Shown piece after piece: positions 1 to 5,088 of a DNA stretch of 8,120 nt. The translations under genes and the position numbers were made by a program. Numbering within the stretch: position 1 is the stretch's first letter; each line of letters opens with the position of its first letter. The notes beneath the pieces are model-generated. The model made no database searches, had not been told where the DNA came from, and saw only the letters and a list, made by a program, of their open reading frames with translations. The DNA is taken from positions 1-8,120 of the forward strand of contig JAQGKH010000189.1 in NCBI GenBank assembly GCA_028290225.1, in the 5' to 3' direction. Source of the DNA: Devosia sp. (GTDB lineage: Bacteria > Pseudomonadota > Alphaproteobacteria > Rhizobiales > Devosiaceae).

Positions 1-6
1 GGTGCC

Positions 7-87
7 ATGATCCGTTCCGTCGCCACCTACTCGTTTTGGTATTTTAGCTATCCGCTCCCGGCGGAGGCTACCGCGCGCTTGAACTGA
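7..87 (+). CDS. Aromatic leader peptide of the DAHP synthase attenuator (26 aa)
   Basis: An ATG at 7 opens a 26-codon frame that ends in TGA at 85-87. Residues 8-15 read YSFWYFSY, so six of eight codons (28-51) specify Tyr, Phe or Trp: three Tyr, two Phe, one Trp. Such a run is the hallmark of ribosome-stalling leader peptides of amino-acid operons (known family behaviour: trpL, pheL, hisL). Here it lies 90 bases upstream of the enzyme that starts synthesis of exactly these amino acids, with a rho-independent terminator in between. The remaining residues (PLPAEATARLN) are unremarkable. Only six bases precede the ATG, so the ribosome binding site and promoter cannot be judged. The peptide itself probably has no enzymatic role; stalling at its aromatic codons would sense charged tRNA-Tyr, tRNA-Phe and tRNA-Trp. 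The reading frame and terminator are seen directly; the function is inferred from architecture. Confidence 0.85.
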   Translation: MIRSVATYSFWYFSYPLPAEATARLN

Positions 88-122
88 TCCCCAGGATCCA
101 TTCAGACCCGAAGCCAGCCGCC
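46..122 (+). promoter_or_regulatory. Attenuator pause and antiterminator helices (regions 1, 2 and 3)
   Basis: Region 1 (46-55, AGCTATCCGC) can pair with region 2 (61-69, GCGGAGGCT). The 51-55/61-65 stem has five pairs, and after a small internal loop 46-48/67-69 adds three more. Region 2 (60-69, GGCGGAGGCT) can instead pair with region 3 (112-122, AGCCAGCCGCC): five pairs (60-64/118-122), a 1x2 internal loop, then four pairs (66-69/112-115). That second helix takes up the 5' arm of the terminator and so acts as an antiterminator. Region 1 lies over the last aromatic codons of the leader peptide. A ribosome stalled at codons 34-45 would cover region 1 and free region 2 for region 3, giving read-through. 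A ribosome moving on to the stop at 85-87 would cover or release region 2, and the terminator could form. Pairings were found by eye without energy calculation. Confidence 0.75.
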
Positions 123-142
123 CCCCAAGAGGCGGCTTTTTT
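116..142 (+). terminator. Rho-independent attenuator terminator before the DAHP synthase gene
   Basis: A perfect 7-bp stem, AGCCGCC (116-122) with GGCGGCT (131-137), closes an 8-nt loop and runs directly into a T tract (137-142). It stands between the leader peptide stop and the DAHP synthase start, where an attenuator terminator is expected. Its 5' arm is also region 3 of the competing antiterminator. It could alternatively end an unseen upstream transcript, but the leader peptide and the competing helix favour attenuation. Confidence 0.88.
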
Positions 143-177
143 GTTGGCCGCCTCCTTCACACCGAGGAACCAGCCAA

Positions 178-1251
178 GTGCTCAAATCCACCGACGATCT
201 GCGCATCACCGCCATCACCGAGATCGCAACGCCCATCGAGGTCATGCGCCAGCATCCCCGCACTGACGCGGCAACCCGCACCGTGCTGAGCGCCCGCCAC
301 GAGTTCGGCAATATCCTTTCTGGCAAGGACGACCGCCTTGCCGTTATCGTGGGTCCCTGCTCGATCCACGATCCCCTTGCAGCAATGGACTATGCCCGTC
401 GTCTCGTGGCGCTCCGCGACACATTGGGTGATCGCTTGCAGCTGATCATGCGCGTTTACTTCGAAAAGCCGCGCACCACGGTAGGCTGGAAGGGGCTGAT
501 CAACGACCCAAACTTGGATGGCTCCTTCGACATCGACTCAGGCCTGCGTACCGCCCGCAGCTTGCTGCTCGAGATCAACAATCTCGGCCTGCCGGCGGCC
601 TGCGAGTTCCTCGACATGACCACCCCGCAATACATTGCCGACCTCGTCTCCTGGGCGGCCATTGGGGCACGCACCACCGAATCGCAGATCCATCGCGAGC
701 TCGCCTCCGGCCTCTCCTGCCCCGTCGGCTTCAAGAACGGCACCGATGGCAACACCAGGATCGCGTTCGATGCCGTCAGTTCCGCGCGCCAGCCGCACCA
801 CTTCCTCGCCGTCACAAAATCAGGCCGCTCGGCCATCGCTACGACCACGGGCAATCCCGACTGCCACATCATCCTGCGGGGCGGCAAAGCGCCCAACTAT
901 AATGCGGCAAGTGTCGCGCAGGCAGCTGAACAGGCCGAAAAGTCCGGCCTGCCGGCCGCGATCATGATCGACGCGAGCCACGCCAACTCGTCCAAGAAGC
1001 CGGAAAACCAGCCCCTGGTGATTCGTGACGTGGCCGGTCAGGTCGCCGGTGGCGATCGCCGCATCATCGGGGTCATGCTGGAATCCAATATCGTTGCCGG
1101 CCGCCAGGATCTCGTTCCCGGACAGGATCTGGTTTACGGCCAGTCCATCACCGATGGCTGCATCGACTGGCCCACGACCGTCGAAACGCTCGCCGAACTG
1201 GCGCAGTCCGTTGCCAGGCGCCGCCAAGGCACCAGCCAGCAGGTGGCTTGA
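178..1251 (+). CDS. aroG: 3-deoxy-7-phosphoheptulonate (DAHP) synthase, class I
   Basis: This enzyme condenses phosphoenolpyruvate and erythrose 4-phosphate into DAHP in the cytoplasm, the first committed step of the shikimate pathway. The 357-aa product matches the usual length of the AroG/AroF/AroH class. Visible motifs are VGPCSIHDP (58-66), RVYFEKPRTTVGWKG (92-106), GARTTESQ (163-170), GFKNGTDG (184-191), IDASHANSSKKPENQ (264-278) and GVMLESN (298-304). The four metal ligands of E. coli AroG (Cys61, His268, Glu302, Asp326) are present at the same numbers. Pro150 and Ser180, positions tied to Phe feedback in AroG, are also kept, so allosteric control is plausible, but the effector cannot be read from sequence. 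The start is GTG, chosen because GAGGAA (164-169) lies 8 nt upstream and no in-frame ATG is near. Expression is probably governed by the aromatic attenuator just upstream. The gene symbol could equally be aroF or aroH. Confidence 0.96.
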   Translation: MLKSTDDLRITAITEIATPIEVMRQHPRTDAATRTVLSARHEFGNILSGKDDRLAVIVGPCSIHDPLAAMDYARRLVALRDTLGDRLQLIMRVYFEKPRTTVGWKGLINDPNLDGSFDIDSGLRTARSLLLEINNLGLPAACEFLDMTTPQYIADLVSWAAIGARTTESQIHRELASGLSCPVGFKNGTDGNTRIAFDAVSSARQPHHFLAVTKSGRSAIATTTGNPDCHIILRGGKAPNYNAASVAQAAEQAEKSGLPAAIMIDASHANSSKKPENQPLVIRDVAGQVAGGDRRIIGVMLESNIVAGRQDLVPGQDLVYGQSITDGCIDWPTTVETLAELAQSVARRRQGTSQQVA

Positions 1252-1272
1252 TCAACTCTGGTCCGCCTGCCT

Positions 1273-1298
1273 CGATCCCTTCTTGCGGGAAGGGATCG
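1273..1298 (+). terminator. Perfect 10-bp hairpin after the DAHP synthase gene (possible terminator)
   Basis: CGATCCCTTC (1273-1282) and GAAGGGATCG (1289-1298) form a perfect 10-bp stem with a 6-nt loop, 21 nt after the DAHP synthase stop. No T tract follows, so it is not a canonical rho-independent terminator. It may mark a transcript 3' end or protect the message from exonucleases. It suggests that pgsA, which starts 74 nt further on, has its own promoter. Confidence 0.45.
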
Positions 1299-1372
1299 GT
1301 CGCAGCCCGAGCAGATGAGCGCCCCGTTCTGAGCCCTTGACCCCTTGGGTCCCTTCCTGTCTTCTGCGCCCC

Positions 1373-1939
1373 ATGGCCAGTTCGCAACTCACCTCCATCC
1401 CCAACCTCATCACCATCGCCCGCATTTTCGCGATTGTTCCTATTGCCTGGTTGGTGATGACAGGCGATGTCGGCATGCGCACCGTGGCGCTGGTGCTGTT
1501 CATCGTTGCTGCGGCGAGCGACTGGGTAGACGGCTATCTCGCTCGCAAATGGCAGCAGGTGTCGCCGCTTGGCCGCATGCTCGACCCCATTGCGGACAAG
1601 ATGCTGGTCGGCATCATGATTGCCGTTCTCGCCTGGGATGGCAGCTTTTCGGCCTTGGACATGATCCCCGTGATCGCCATTCTGTTTCGTGAGTTCTTCA
1701 TTTCCGGCCTGCGCGAGTTTCTGGGCAACGCCAAGGTGGTGCTCCATGTCAGCCAGCTCGCCAAGTGGAAGACCACCATCCAACTCGTTGCCCTGACCTT
1801 GGTGCTGCTTGAGCGCGTCGTGCCCGAGCTCGGGCTGGTCAGTGACATCCTGCTCTGGCTCGCCGGCATCCTGACCCTTTGGACAGGCCTGCAATATTTC
1901 CGCGCCAGCTGGCCCCATCTTTCGAGCCAGACCACATGA
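1373..1939 (+). CDS. pgsA: CDP-diacylglycerol--glycerol-3-phosphate 3-phosphatidyltransferase
   Basis: This integral inner-membrane enzyme makes phosphatidylglycerol phosphate from CDP-diacylglycerol and glycerol 3-phosphate, the committed step to phosphatidylglycerol and cardiolipin. The 188-aa product has the complete CDP-alcohol phosphotransferase signature: D50 and D53-G54, A57-R58, G67, D71 and D75, reading DWVDGYLAR, then GRMLDPIAD. The N-terminal IPNLITIARIF (9-19) is typical of PgsA. Hydrophobic stretches near 12-30, 36-49, 77-87, 96-111, 136-147 and 157-170 fit a multi-helix membrane protein. The ATG at 1373 was chosen because the product then begins just before the conserved IPNLIT segment. 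An in-frame TTG at 1337 would add 12 residues with no family support. No good ribosome binding site is visible for either. The stop overlaps the moaD start (ATGA), so the genes are translationally coupled. In related bacteria uvrC is often upstream; here it is the DAHP synthase gene. Confidence 0.94.
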   Translation: MASSQLTSIPNLITIARIFAIVPIAWLVMTGDVGMRTVALVLFIVAAASDWVDGYLARKWQQVSPLGRMLDPIADKMLVGIMIAVLAWDGSFSALDMIPVIAILFREFFISGLREFLGNAKVVLHVSQLAKWKTTIQLVALTLVLLERVVPELGLVSDILLWLAGILTLWTGLQYFRASWPHLSSQTT

Positions 1940-2187
1940 AGATTTTGTACTTCGCCTGGTTGCGCGAACGCCTCAACCGCAGTGAGGAAGAGGTCACTCT
2001 TCCCCCCGAGGTCCAGACGGCAGGCGACCTCCTGGCGTGGCTCGCCACGCGCGATGAAGCCCTGGCGCTCGCGCTCGAAAAGCCGGCGCAGTTCAAGGTG
2101 TCGCGTGACGCCCGCATCATCGGGCCCGAGGCTTCCATCCTTGGGGCAAACACCGTTGCCATTCTCCCGCCCATGACGGGTGGCTGA
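1936..2187 (+). CDS. moaD: Molybdopterin synthase small (sulfur carrier) subunit MoaD
   Basis: MoaD carries the thiocarboxylate sulfur that MoaE inserts into precursor Z (cyclic pyranopterin monophosphate) to form molybdopterin in the cytoplasm. The 83-aa product has the usual length and a beta-grasp-like pattern: MKILYFAWLRERL at the start, a central helix segment DLLAWLATRD (31-40), and the C-terminal AILPPMTGG. The terminal Gly-Gly (82-83), which is adenylated and thiolated, is exposed at the very end as required. The ATG at 1936 overlaps the pgsA stop in an ATGA arrangement. A longer in-frame start at 1879 lies inside pgsA and is not needed. moaE follows after one base, so the two subunits are probably made together. 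Oddly the pair is linked to a phospholipid gene rather than to moaA/moaC; from memory this arrangement is common in Hyphomicrobiales. Confidence 0.94.
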   Translation: MKILYFAWLRERLNRSEEEVTLPPEVQTAGDLLAWLATRDEALALALEKPAQFKVSRDARIIGPEASILGANTVAILPPMTGG

Positions 2188-2188
2188 A

Positions 2189-2644
2189 ATGTCGGTGCGC
2201 ATCACCGACCAGCCTTTCGATCCCGGCTTGCTCAGCAATGCCTTTCTGGCCGGCGACAATGGCGCTGGCGCCGCCGTGACCTTCACCGGCATTGTGCGCT
2301 CCACGCCTGAACGCCCCATCACCGCCCTGATCCTGGAATGCTATCCCGAACTGGCGGAAAACGAGATCGCGGCCATCGTGGAGCGCGCCAAGTCACGCTT
2401 TGCGCTCACCGCCGCATCCGTGCTGCATCGCCATGGCCGCCTGTTGCCGGGCGAACCGATCATGCAGGTGATGACGCTGGCGCCGCACCGGCAAGCGGCG
2501 TTCGAGGGCGCACAATATCTCATGGATTACCTCAAGACCGATGCGCCCTTCTGGAAGCAGGAGGAAACCCCCGCGGGACGGCAATGGGTCGAGGCCAAAG
2601 CTGCCGATGATGCCGCGCGCGATCGCTGGCTGTCGGCAAGGTAA
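2189..2644 (+). CDS. moaE: Molybdopterin synthase catalytic (large) subunit MoaE
   Basis: MoaE is the catalytic subunit of the MoaD2-MoaE2 molybdopterin synthase, transferring two sulfurs to precursor Z. The 151-aa product shows the family core: AAVTFTGIVR (28-37), LECYPE (49-54), HRHGRLLPGEP (80-90), APHRQAAFEGAQYLMDYLKT (98-117) and DAPFWKQEE (118-126). Lys116 and Lys123 correspond to the two conserved active-site lysines in the LKT and WK motifs, and Arg101 to the conserved Arg of the HR pair. Residue 51 is Cys where E. coli MoaE has His (LEHYP); this is a substitution outside the lysine pair. The ATG at 2189 is preferred because it begins one base after the moaD stop. A GTG at 2180 would add three residues and overlap moaD by 8 bases; the weak GGGTGG at 2178-2183 precedes the ATG. 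The gene ends the plus-strand cluster before a convergent hairpin. Confidence 0.95.
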   Translation: MSVRITDQPFDPGLLSNAFLAGDNGAGAAVTFTGIVRSTPERPITALILECYPELAENEIAAIVERAKSRFALTAASVLHRHGRLLPGEPIMQVMTLAPHRQAAFEGAQYLMDYLKTDAPFWKQEETPAGRQWVEAKAADDAARDRWLSAR

Positions 2645-2679
2645 AGCTGGAGGACAGGCTGTTAGCCCGCCCTCCAGTT
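2645..2679. terminator. Hairpin between convergent moaE and ilvE (possible bidirectional terminator)
   Basis: CTGGAGG (2647-2653) pairs with CCTCCAG (2671-2677), extended by a G-T and an A-T pair outside. Inside, GGCT/AGCC (2657-2660/2664-2667) forms a short upper stem with a 3-nt loop. It fills the 47-bp gap between the ends of two convergent genes, the expected place for a shared terminator. The flanking T runs are short (CTTTAC on the minus strand, TTATC on the plus), so efficiency is uncertain. Confidence 0.5.
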
Positions 2680-2691
2680 ATCAAATCCTAA

Positions 2692-3582
2692 TTATTCAGC
2701 TGCAGCGCGCTTGGGCTGCACTTCGGCCGAATAGGCGTCGATCAGCGTCCGGCAACCCTGCCCCGGCGTGAACCGGAACTCGCCAATCTCCGATACCGGC
2801 GTCACTTCCGCTGCCGTGCCGGTCAGGAAGCATTCATCGAACTGGCCCAGTTCCTCGGGCATGATATGCCGCTCGGTGACGGTATAGCCATTGCGCTTGG
2901 CCAGGTCGATCAGCGTCTGCCGGGTCAGCCCGTTCAGGAAGCAGTCGGGCGTCGGCGTGGTGATCTCCTGGCCCTTGATGAAGAACACATTGGCGCCGGT
3001 GGCTTCCGCCACATAGCCGCGATAATCCAGCATCAACGCATCGGCATAGCCATTGGCCATGGCCGCGTCCTTGCTGAGCGTGCAGATCATGTAGAGACCG
3101 GCAGCCTTGGCCGAGGACGGGATCGTCTCGGGCGATGGACGCTTCCACTTGCTCCATTCCAGCCGAATGCCCTTGAGCTTTTCCTCAACCGAGAAATAGC
3201 TCGGCCACACCCAGGCGGCGATCGCCAGATGCACCGTATTGTTGCGGGCCGGAACGCTCAACTCTTCCGAGCCGCGCCACGCCACCGGGCGCACATAGGC
3301 GTCGGTCAGCCCGTTGCGCTCCAGCACCTCGCGCTTGGCGGCCTCGATCTGCTCGGCGGAATAGGGAATGGTGAAATCCAGCGTCTTGCCGGAGCGGATC
3401 AGCCGTTCGGTGTGTTCCCGGGACTTGAAGATCTCGCCGCCATAAGCGCGCTCGCCTTCGAAGACCGAACTGGCATAATGCAGCCCATGGGTCAGCACGT
3501 GAATCTTCGCGTCTCTCCACGGCACCATTTCGCCATCAAACCAAATCCAGCCGTCGCGCTGGTCCATGGGCAAGCCTGCCAT
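2692..3582 (-). CDS. ilvE: Branched-chain amino acid aminotransferase
   Basis: IlvE is a PLP-dependent fold-type IV transaminase that interconverts valine, leucine and isoleucine with their 2-oxo acids, using glutamate/2-oxoglutarate. The 296-aa product shows HGLHYASSVFEGERAY (32-47), RPVAWRG (98-104), SSAKAAGLYM (156-165) with the PLP lysine at 159, the DALMLDYRGYVAEATGANVF block (181-200) with Glu193, and FLTGTAAEVTPV (252-263). Lys159 and Glu193 match the E. coli IlvE numbers. The ATG at 3582 was chosen because GGAGAGG lies just upstream on that strand (3586-3592). A TTG at 3594 would overlap that binding site and add four residues. The gene is divergent from the MarR-family gene, with 139 bp between starts, so that regulator is a plausible controller. 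D-amino acid aminotransferase or aminodeoxychorismate lyase are related folds but much less similar in these motifs. Confidence 0.96.
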   Translation of the reverse strand: MAGLPMDQRDGWIWFDGEMVPWRDAKIHVLTHGLHYASSVFEGERAYGGEIFKSREHTERLIRSGKTLDFTIPYSAEQIEAAKREVLERNGLTDAYVRPVAWRGSEELSVPARNNTVHLAIAAWVWPSYFSVEEKLKGIRLEWSKWKRPSPETIPSSAKAAGLYMICTLSKDAAMANGYADALMLDYRGYVAEATGANVFFIKGQEITTPTPDCFLNGLTRQTLIDLAKRNGYTVTERHIMPEELGQFDECFLTGTAAEVTPVSEIGEFRFTPGQGCRTLIDAYSAEVQPKRAAAE

Positions 3583-3618
3583 GATCCTCTCCAAACTTGT
3601 TCTTTAATAGGTGCTGCT

Positions 3619-3643
3619 TCCCGGCAGACCCGCCTGGCCGGGA
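3619..3643 (-). promoter_or_regulatory. Inverted repeat in the ilvE 5' region
   Basis: TCCCGGC (3619-3625) and GCCGGGA (3637-3643) form a 7-bp inverted repeat with an 11-nt spacer, 37-61 bp upstream of the ilvE ATG. It could be a hairpin in the ilvE untranslated leader or an operator. No T tract follows in the direction of ilvE, so terminator function is unlikely. Confidence 0.35.
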
Positions 3644-3655
3644 TCATGCCCCAGC

Positions 3656-3693
3656 CCCAAACCCTTGGCAAATGGCAAAGGCTTTGGGATAAG
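3656..3693 (+). promoter_or_regulatory. Imperfect dyad and candidate sigma-70-like promoter of the MarR-family gene
   Basis: CCCAAA (3656-3661) and TTTGGG (3683-3688) flank CCTT (3663-3666) and AAGG (3678-3681), giving a 10-pair dyad broken by one C-C mismatch. A candidate -35 TTGGCA (3665-3670) and -10 GATAAG (3688-3693) with a 17-bp spacer lie in the same stretch, 29 bp before the regulator's ATG. The first half of the dyad overlaps the -35 element, so a regulator bound here could block transcription toward the MarR gene and perhaps ilvE. TTGGCAAA and TGGCAAA also form an adjoining direct repeat. Promoter and operator assignments are pattern matches only. Confidence 0.4.
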
Positions 3694-3721
3694 ACTGATC
3701 GGCGGTCCGATAAGGAAAACA

Positions 3722-3759
3722 ATGTCAGCGCAACTCAAAAATGTCAACATCGCTGACAT
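3722..3759 (+). repeat. Inverted repeat spanning the MarR-family start codon
   Basis: ATGTCAGCG (3722-3730, beginning at the start codon) is repeated exactly in reverse complement as CGCTGACAT (3751-3759) after 20 nt. Inside it, ATGTCA (3741-3746) and TGACAT (3754-3759) form a second, tighter 19-bp palindrome with a 7-nt spacer, a size typical of MarR operators. It may be an autoregulatory operator, or in RNA a hairpin that pairs the AUG and competes with the inner pairing. Both readings are inference. Confidence 0.5.
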
Positions 3760-4240
3760 AAATTTGGGCGCGCCGCCGCCGACCGAGCTGCCGCTCGACA
3801 TCATGGGCCTGTTTTTCTTTGCTTATCGCGATTTCACCGGCGACGCTGACGCCTTGCTGGAACGTCAGGGCTTTGGCCGTGCCCATCATCGTGTCCTGTA
3901 TTTCGTCAACCTCAAGCCCGGCATGCCCGTCGCCGATCTGCTCGACATTCTCAAGATCACCAAGCAAAGCCTGGCGCGCGTGCTGCGCCAGTTGATCGAC
4001 AACGGTTATATCGAGCAGGTAACCGGCCAAACCGATCGGCGCCAGCGCCTGCTCTTTGCCACCGACAAGGGCCGTGAACTCTTCGCCAATCTTTCGGCAA
4101 GCCAGGCCAGCCGCATCGAGGCTGCCATTGGCAACCTGCCCGCCGAAGCCGGCCATATCGTGCGCCAGTTTCTAGCCGGCATGGTCGAGCCCGGTGATCG
4201 TCCGGTGCTGGATGGGTTGAAGCTGACAGAAAATCTCTGA
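3722..4240 (+). CDS. MarR-family transcriptional regulator (PetP-like)
   Basis: A 172-aa winged-helix DNA-binding protein. The core begins at FFFAYRDFTGDADALLERQG (31-50), then FGRAHHRVLYFV (51-62). The HTH occupies about 70-96 (VADLLDILKITKQSLARVL, then RQLIDNGYIE), and the wing carries the MarR signature DRRQRLLFATDKG (105-117). Flanking helices would form the dimer interface. The wording of the HTH (ILKITKQSLARVL) resembles PetP proteins, which from memory sit beside ilvE in Rhizobium relatives and are usually followed by a petR response-regulator gene; no petR follows here, as proC converges from the other strand. The ATG at 3722 was chosen for the ribosome binding site AAGGA (3712-3716) five bases upstream. 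An inverted repeat over the start codon suggests autoregulation. The ligand is unknown. Control of ilvE is suggested only by divergent position. Confidence 0.88.
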   Translation: MSAQLKNVNIADINLGAPPPTELPLDIMGLFFFAYRDFTGDADALLERQGFGRAHHRVLYFVNLKPGMPVADLLDILKITKQSLARVLRQLIDNGYIEQVTGQTDRRQRLLFATDKGRELFANLSASQASRIEAAIGNLPAEAGHIVRQFLAGMVEPGDRPVLDGLKLTENL

Positions 4241-4263
4241 TCGGCAGCTCTTCAGGTGGCGGG

Positions 4264-5088
4264 TTAACTCCGCCCCAGTTCCTCGGAGCGCCGCCGCGCT
4301 GCTGCAACTGCCCTGCCGATCAATGGCGCCAGCCCATCATCGGCCATCAATACGGCCAAGGCTTCAGCCGTGGTGCCCTTGGGCGACGTAACGTTCTGAC
4401 GCAACACCGCAGCCGGTGCCAGATCGGCTTCCATCAAGGCCGCCGCTCCGATCACTGTTTGACGTGCCAGTTGCATCGCGACGGCAGGGGACAGCCCCTG
4501 CTCTTCGCCAGCGGCAGCCAGCGCCTCGACAAGATTGAACACATAAGCCGGCCCCGATCCGGAAACCGCGGTTACCGCATCAAGATCGGCTTCGCTTTCC
4601 AGCCAAACAACCTGCCCGGCCGCCCGGAGCAGCGTATCGGCCATGCCTCTTTCAACCGCGCCCACATCGGGACCAGCAACCGCGCCGGTAATTCCTTTGC
4701 CCACCTGCGCAGGGGTGTTGGGCATGGTCCTGACCACCCGGGCTGTCTCAAGGGCAGCGGTGATCTGGCCCAGATTGATGCCCGCCGCGATCGACAGCAC
4801 CAGCGTATGGCGCCCCACAACCGGCAGCAGTTCCTTCATCACCGGACCGATCACCTGCGGCTTGACCGCAAGCACCAACACATTGGGCTGCAGCCCCACG
4901 GCCTCGGCATTGATCGGGACTTCAAAATCTTCGGCCAGCTCGCGTGCCGCTTCGCTCGGGACGGGATCCACCAGCACGAGATTGCTCGGCGGCAACCCTG
5001 CCTCCAGCCAGCCGCGTGCCAGCGCCAGGCCCATCTTGCCCGCGCCAACCAACATCACCGGGCCCAAGTCGCGCAAAGCGGTGCTCAT
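4264..5088 (-). CDS. proC: Pyrroline-5-carboxylate reductase
   Basis: ProC reduces 1-pyrroline-5-carboxylate to proline with NAD(P)H, the last step of proline synthesis, in the cytoplasm. The 274-aa product has the usual length. The N-terminal Rossmann fold shows VMLVGAGKMG (11-20), then AVKPQ (74-78) and the TMPNTPAQVGKG segment (121-132). The C-terminal dimerisation/active-site domain contains DAVTAVSGSGPAY (170-182) and the ProC signature region around NVTSPKGTTAEAL (232-244). The start is the ATG at 5088, which overlaps the stop of the YbjN-domain gene (ATGA), so translation is probably coupled. The stop is 24 bases from the end of the convergent MarR-family gene, with no convincing terminator between. 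Confidence 0.96.
   Translation of the reverse strand: MSTALRDLGPVMLVGAGKMGLALARGWLEAGLPPSNLVLVDPVPSEAARELAEDFEVPINAEAVGLQPNVLVLAVKPQVIGPVMKELLPVVGRHTLVLSIAAGINLGQITAALETARVVRTMPNTPAQVGKGITGAVAGPDVGAVERGMADTLLRAAGQVVWLESEADLDAVTAVSGSGPAYVFNLVEALAAAGEEQGLSPAVAMQLARQTVIGAAALMEADLAPAAVLRQNVTSPKGTTAEALAVLMADDGLAPLIGRAVAAARRRSEELGRS

Noticed and set aside
86..98. GATCC/GGATC hairpin over the leader peptide stop
   Set aside because: It is a real 5-bp repeat with a 3-nt loop, but it lies in the loop of the antiterminator and is not needed for the switch; kept out as a separate feature.
1339..1351. GACCC/GGGTC hairpin just before pgsA
   Set aside because: A 5-bp stem with a 3-nt loop is expected by chance in GC-rich sequence, and no regulatory context supports it.
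1337..1372. Upstream TTG start extending pgsA by 12 residues
   Set aside because: The added residues do not resemble PgsA N-termini, and no ribosome binding site precedes the TTG.
1148..1918. 256-codon open frame on the minus strand across aroG and pgsA
   Set aside because: It overlaps two conserved genes, is very rich in Gly, Gln and His, and has no plausible function.
2866..3756. 296-codon open frame on the plus strand across ilvE
   Set aside because: It is antisense to a clearly conserved ilvE, shows no recognisable domain, and reflects GC-rich third-position bias.
4258..4274. GGCGG/CCGCC hairpin between the MarR gene and proC
   Set aside because: The stem has only 5 bp, includes the proC stop codon and lacks a T tract; too weak to call a terminator.
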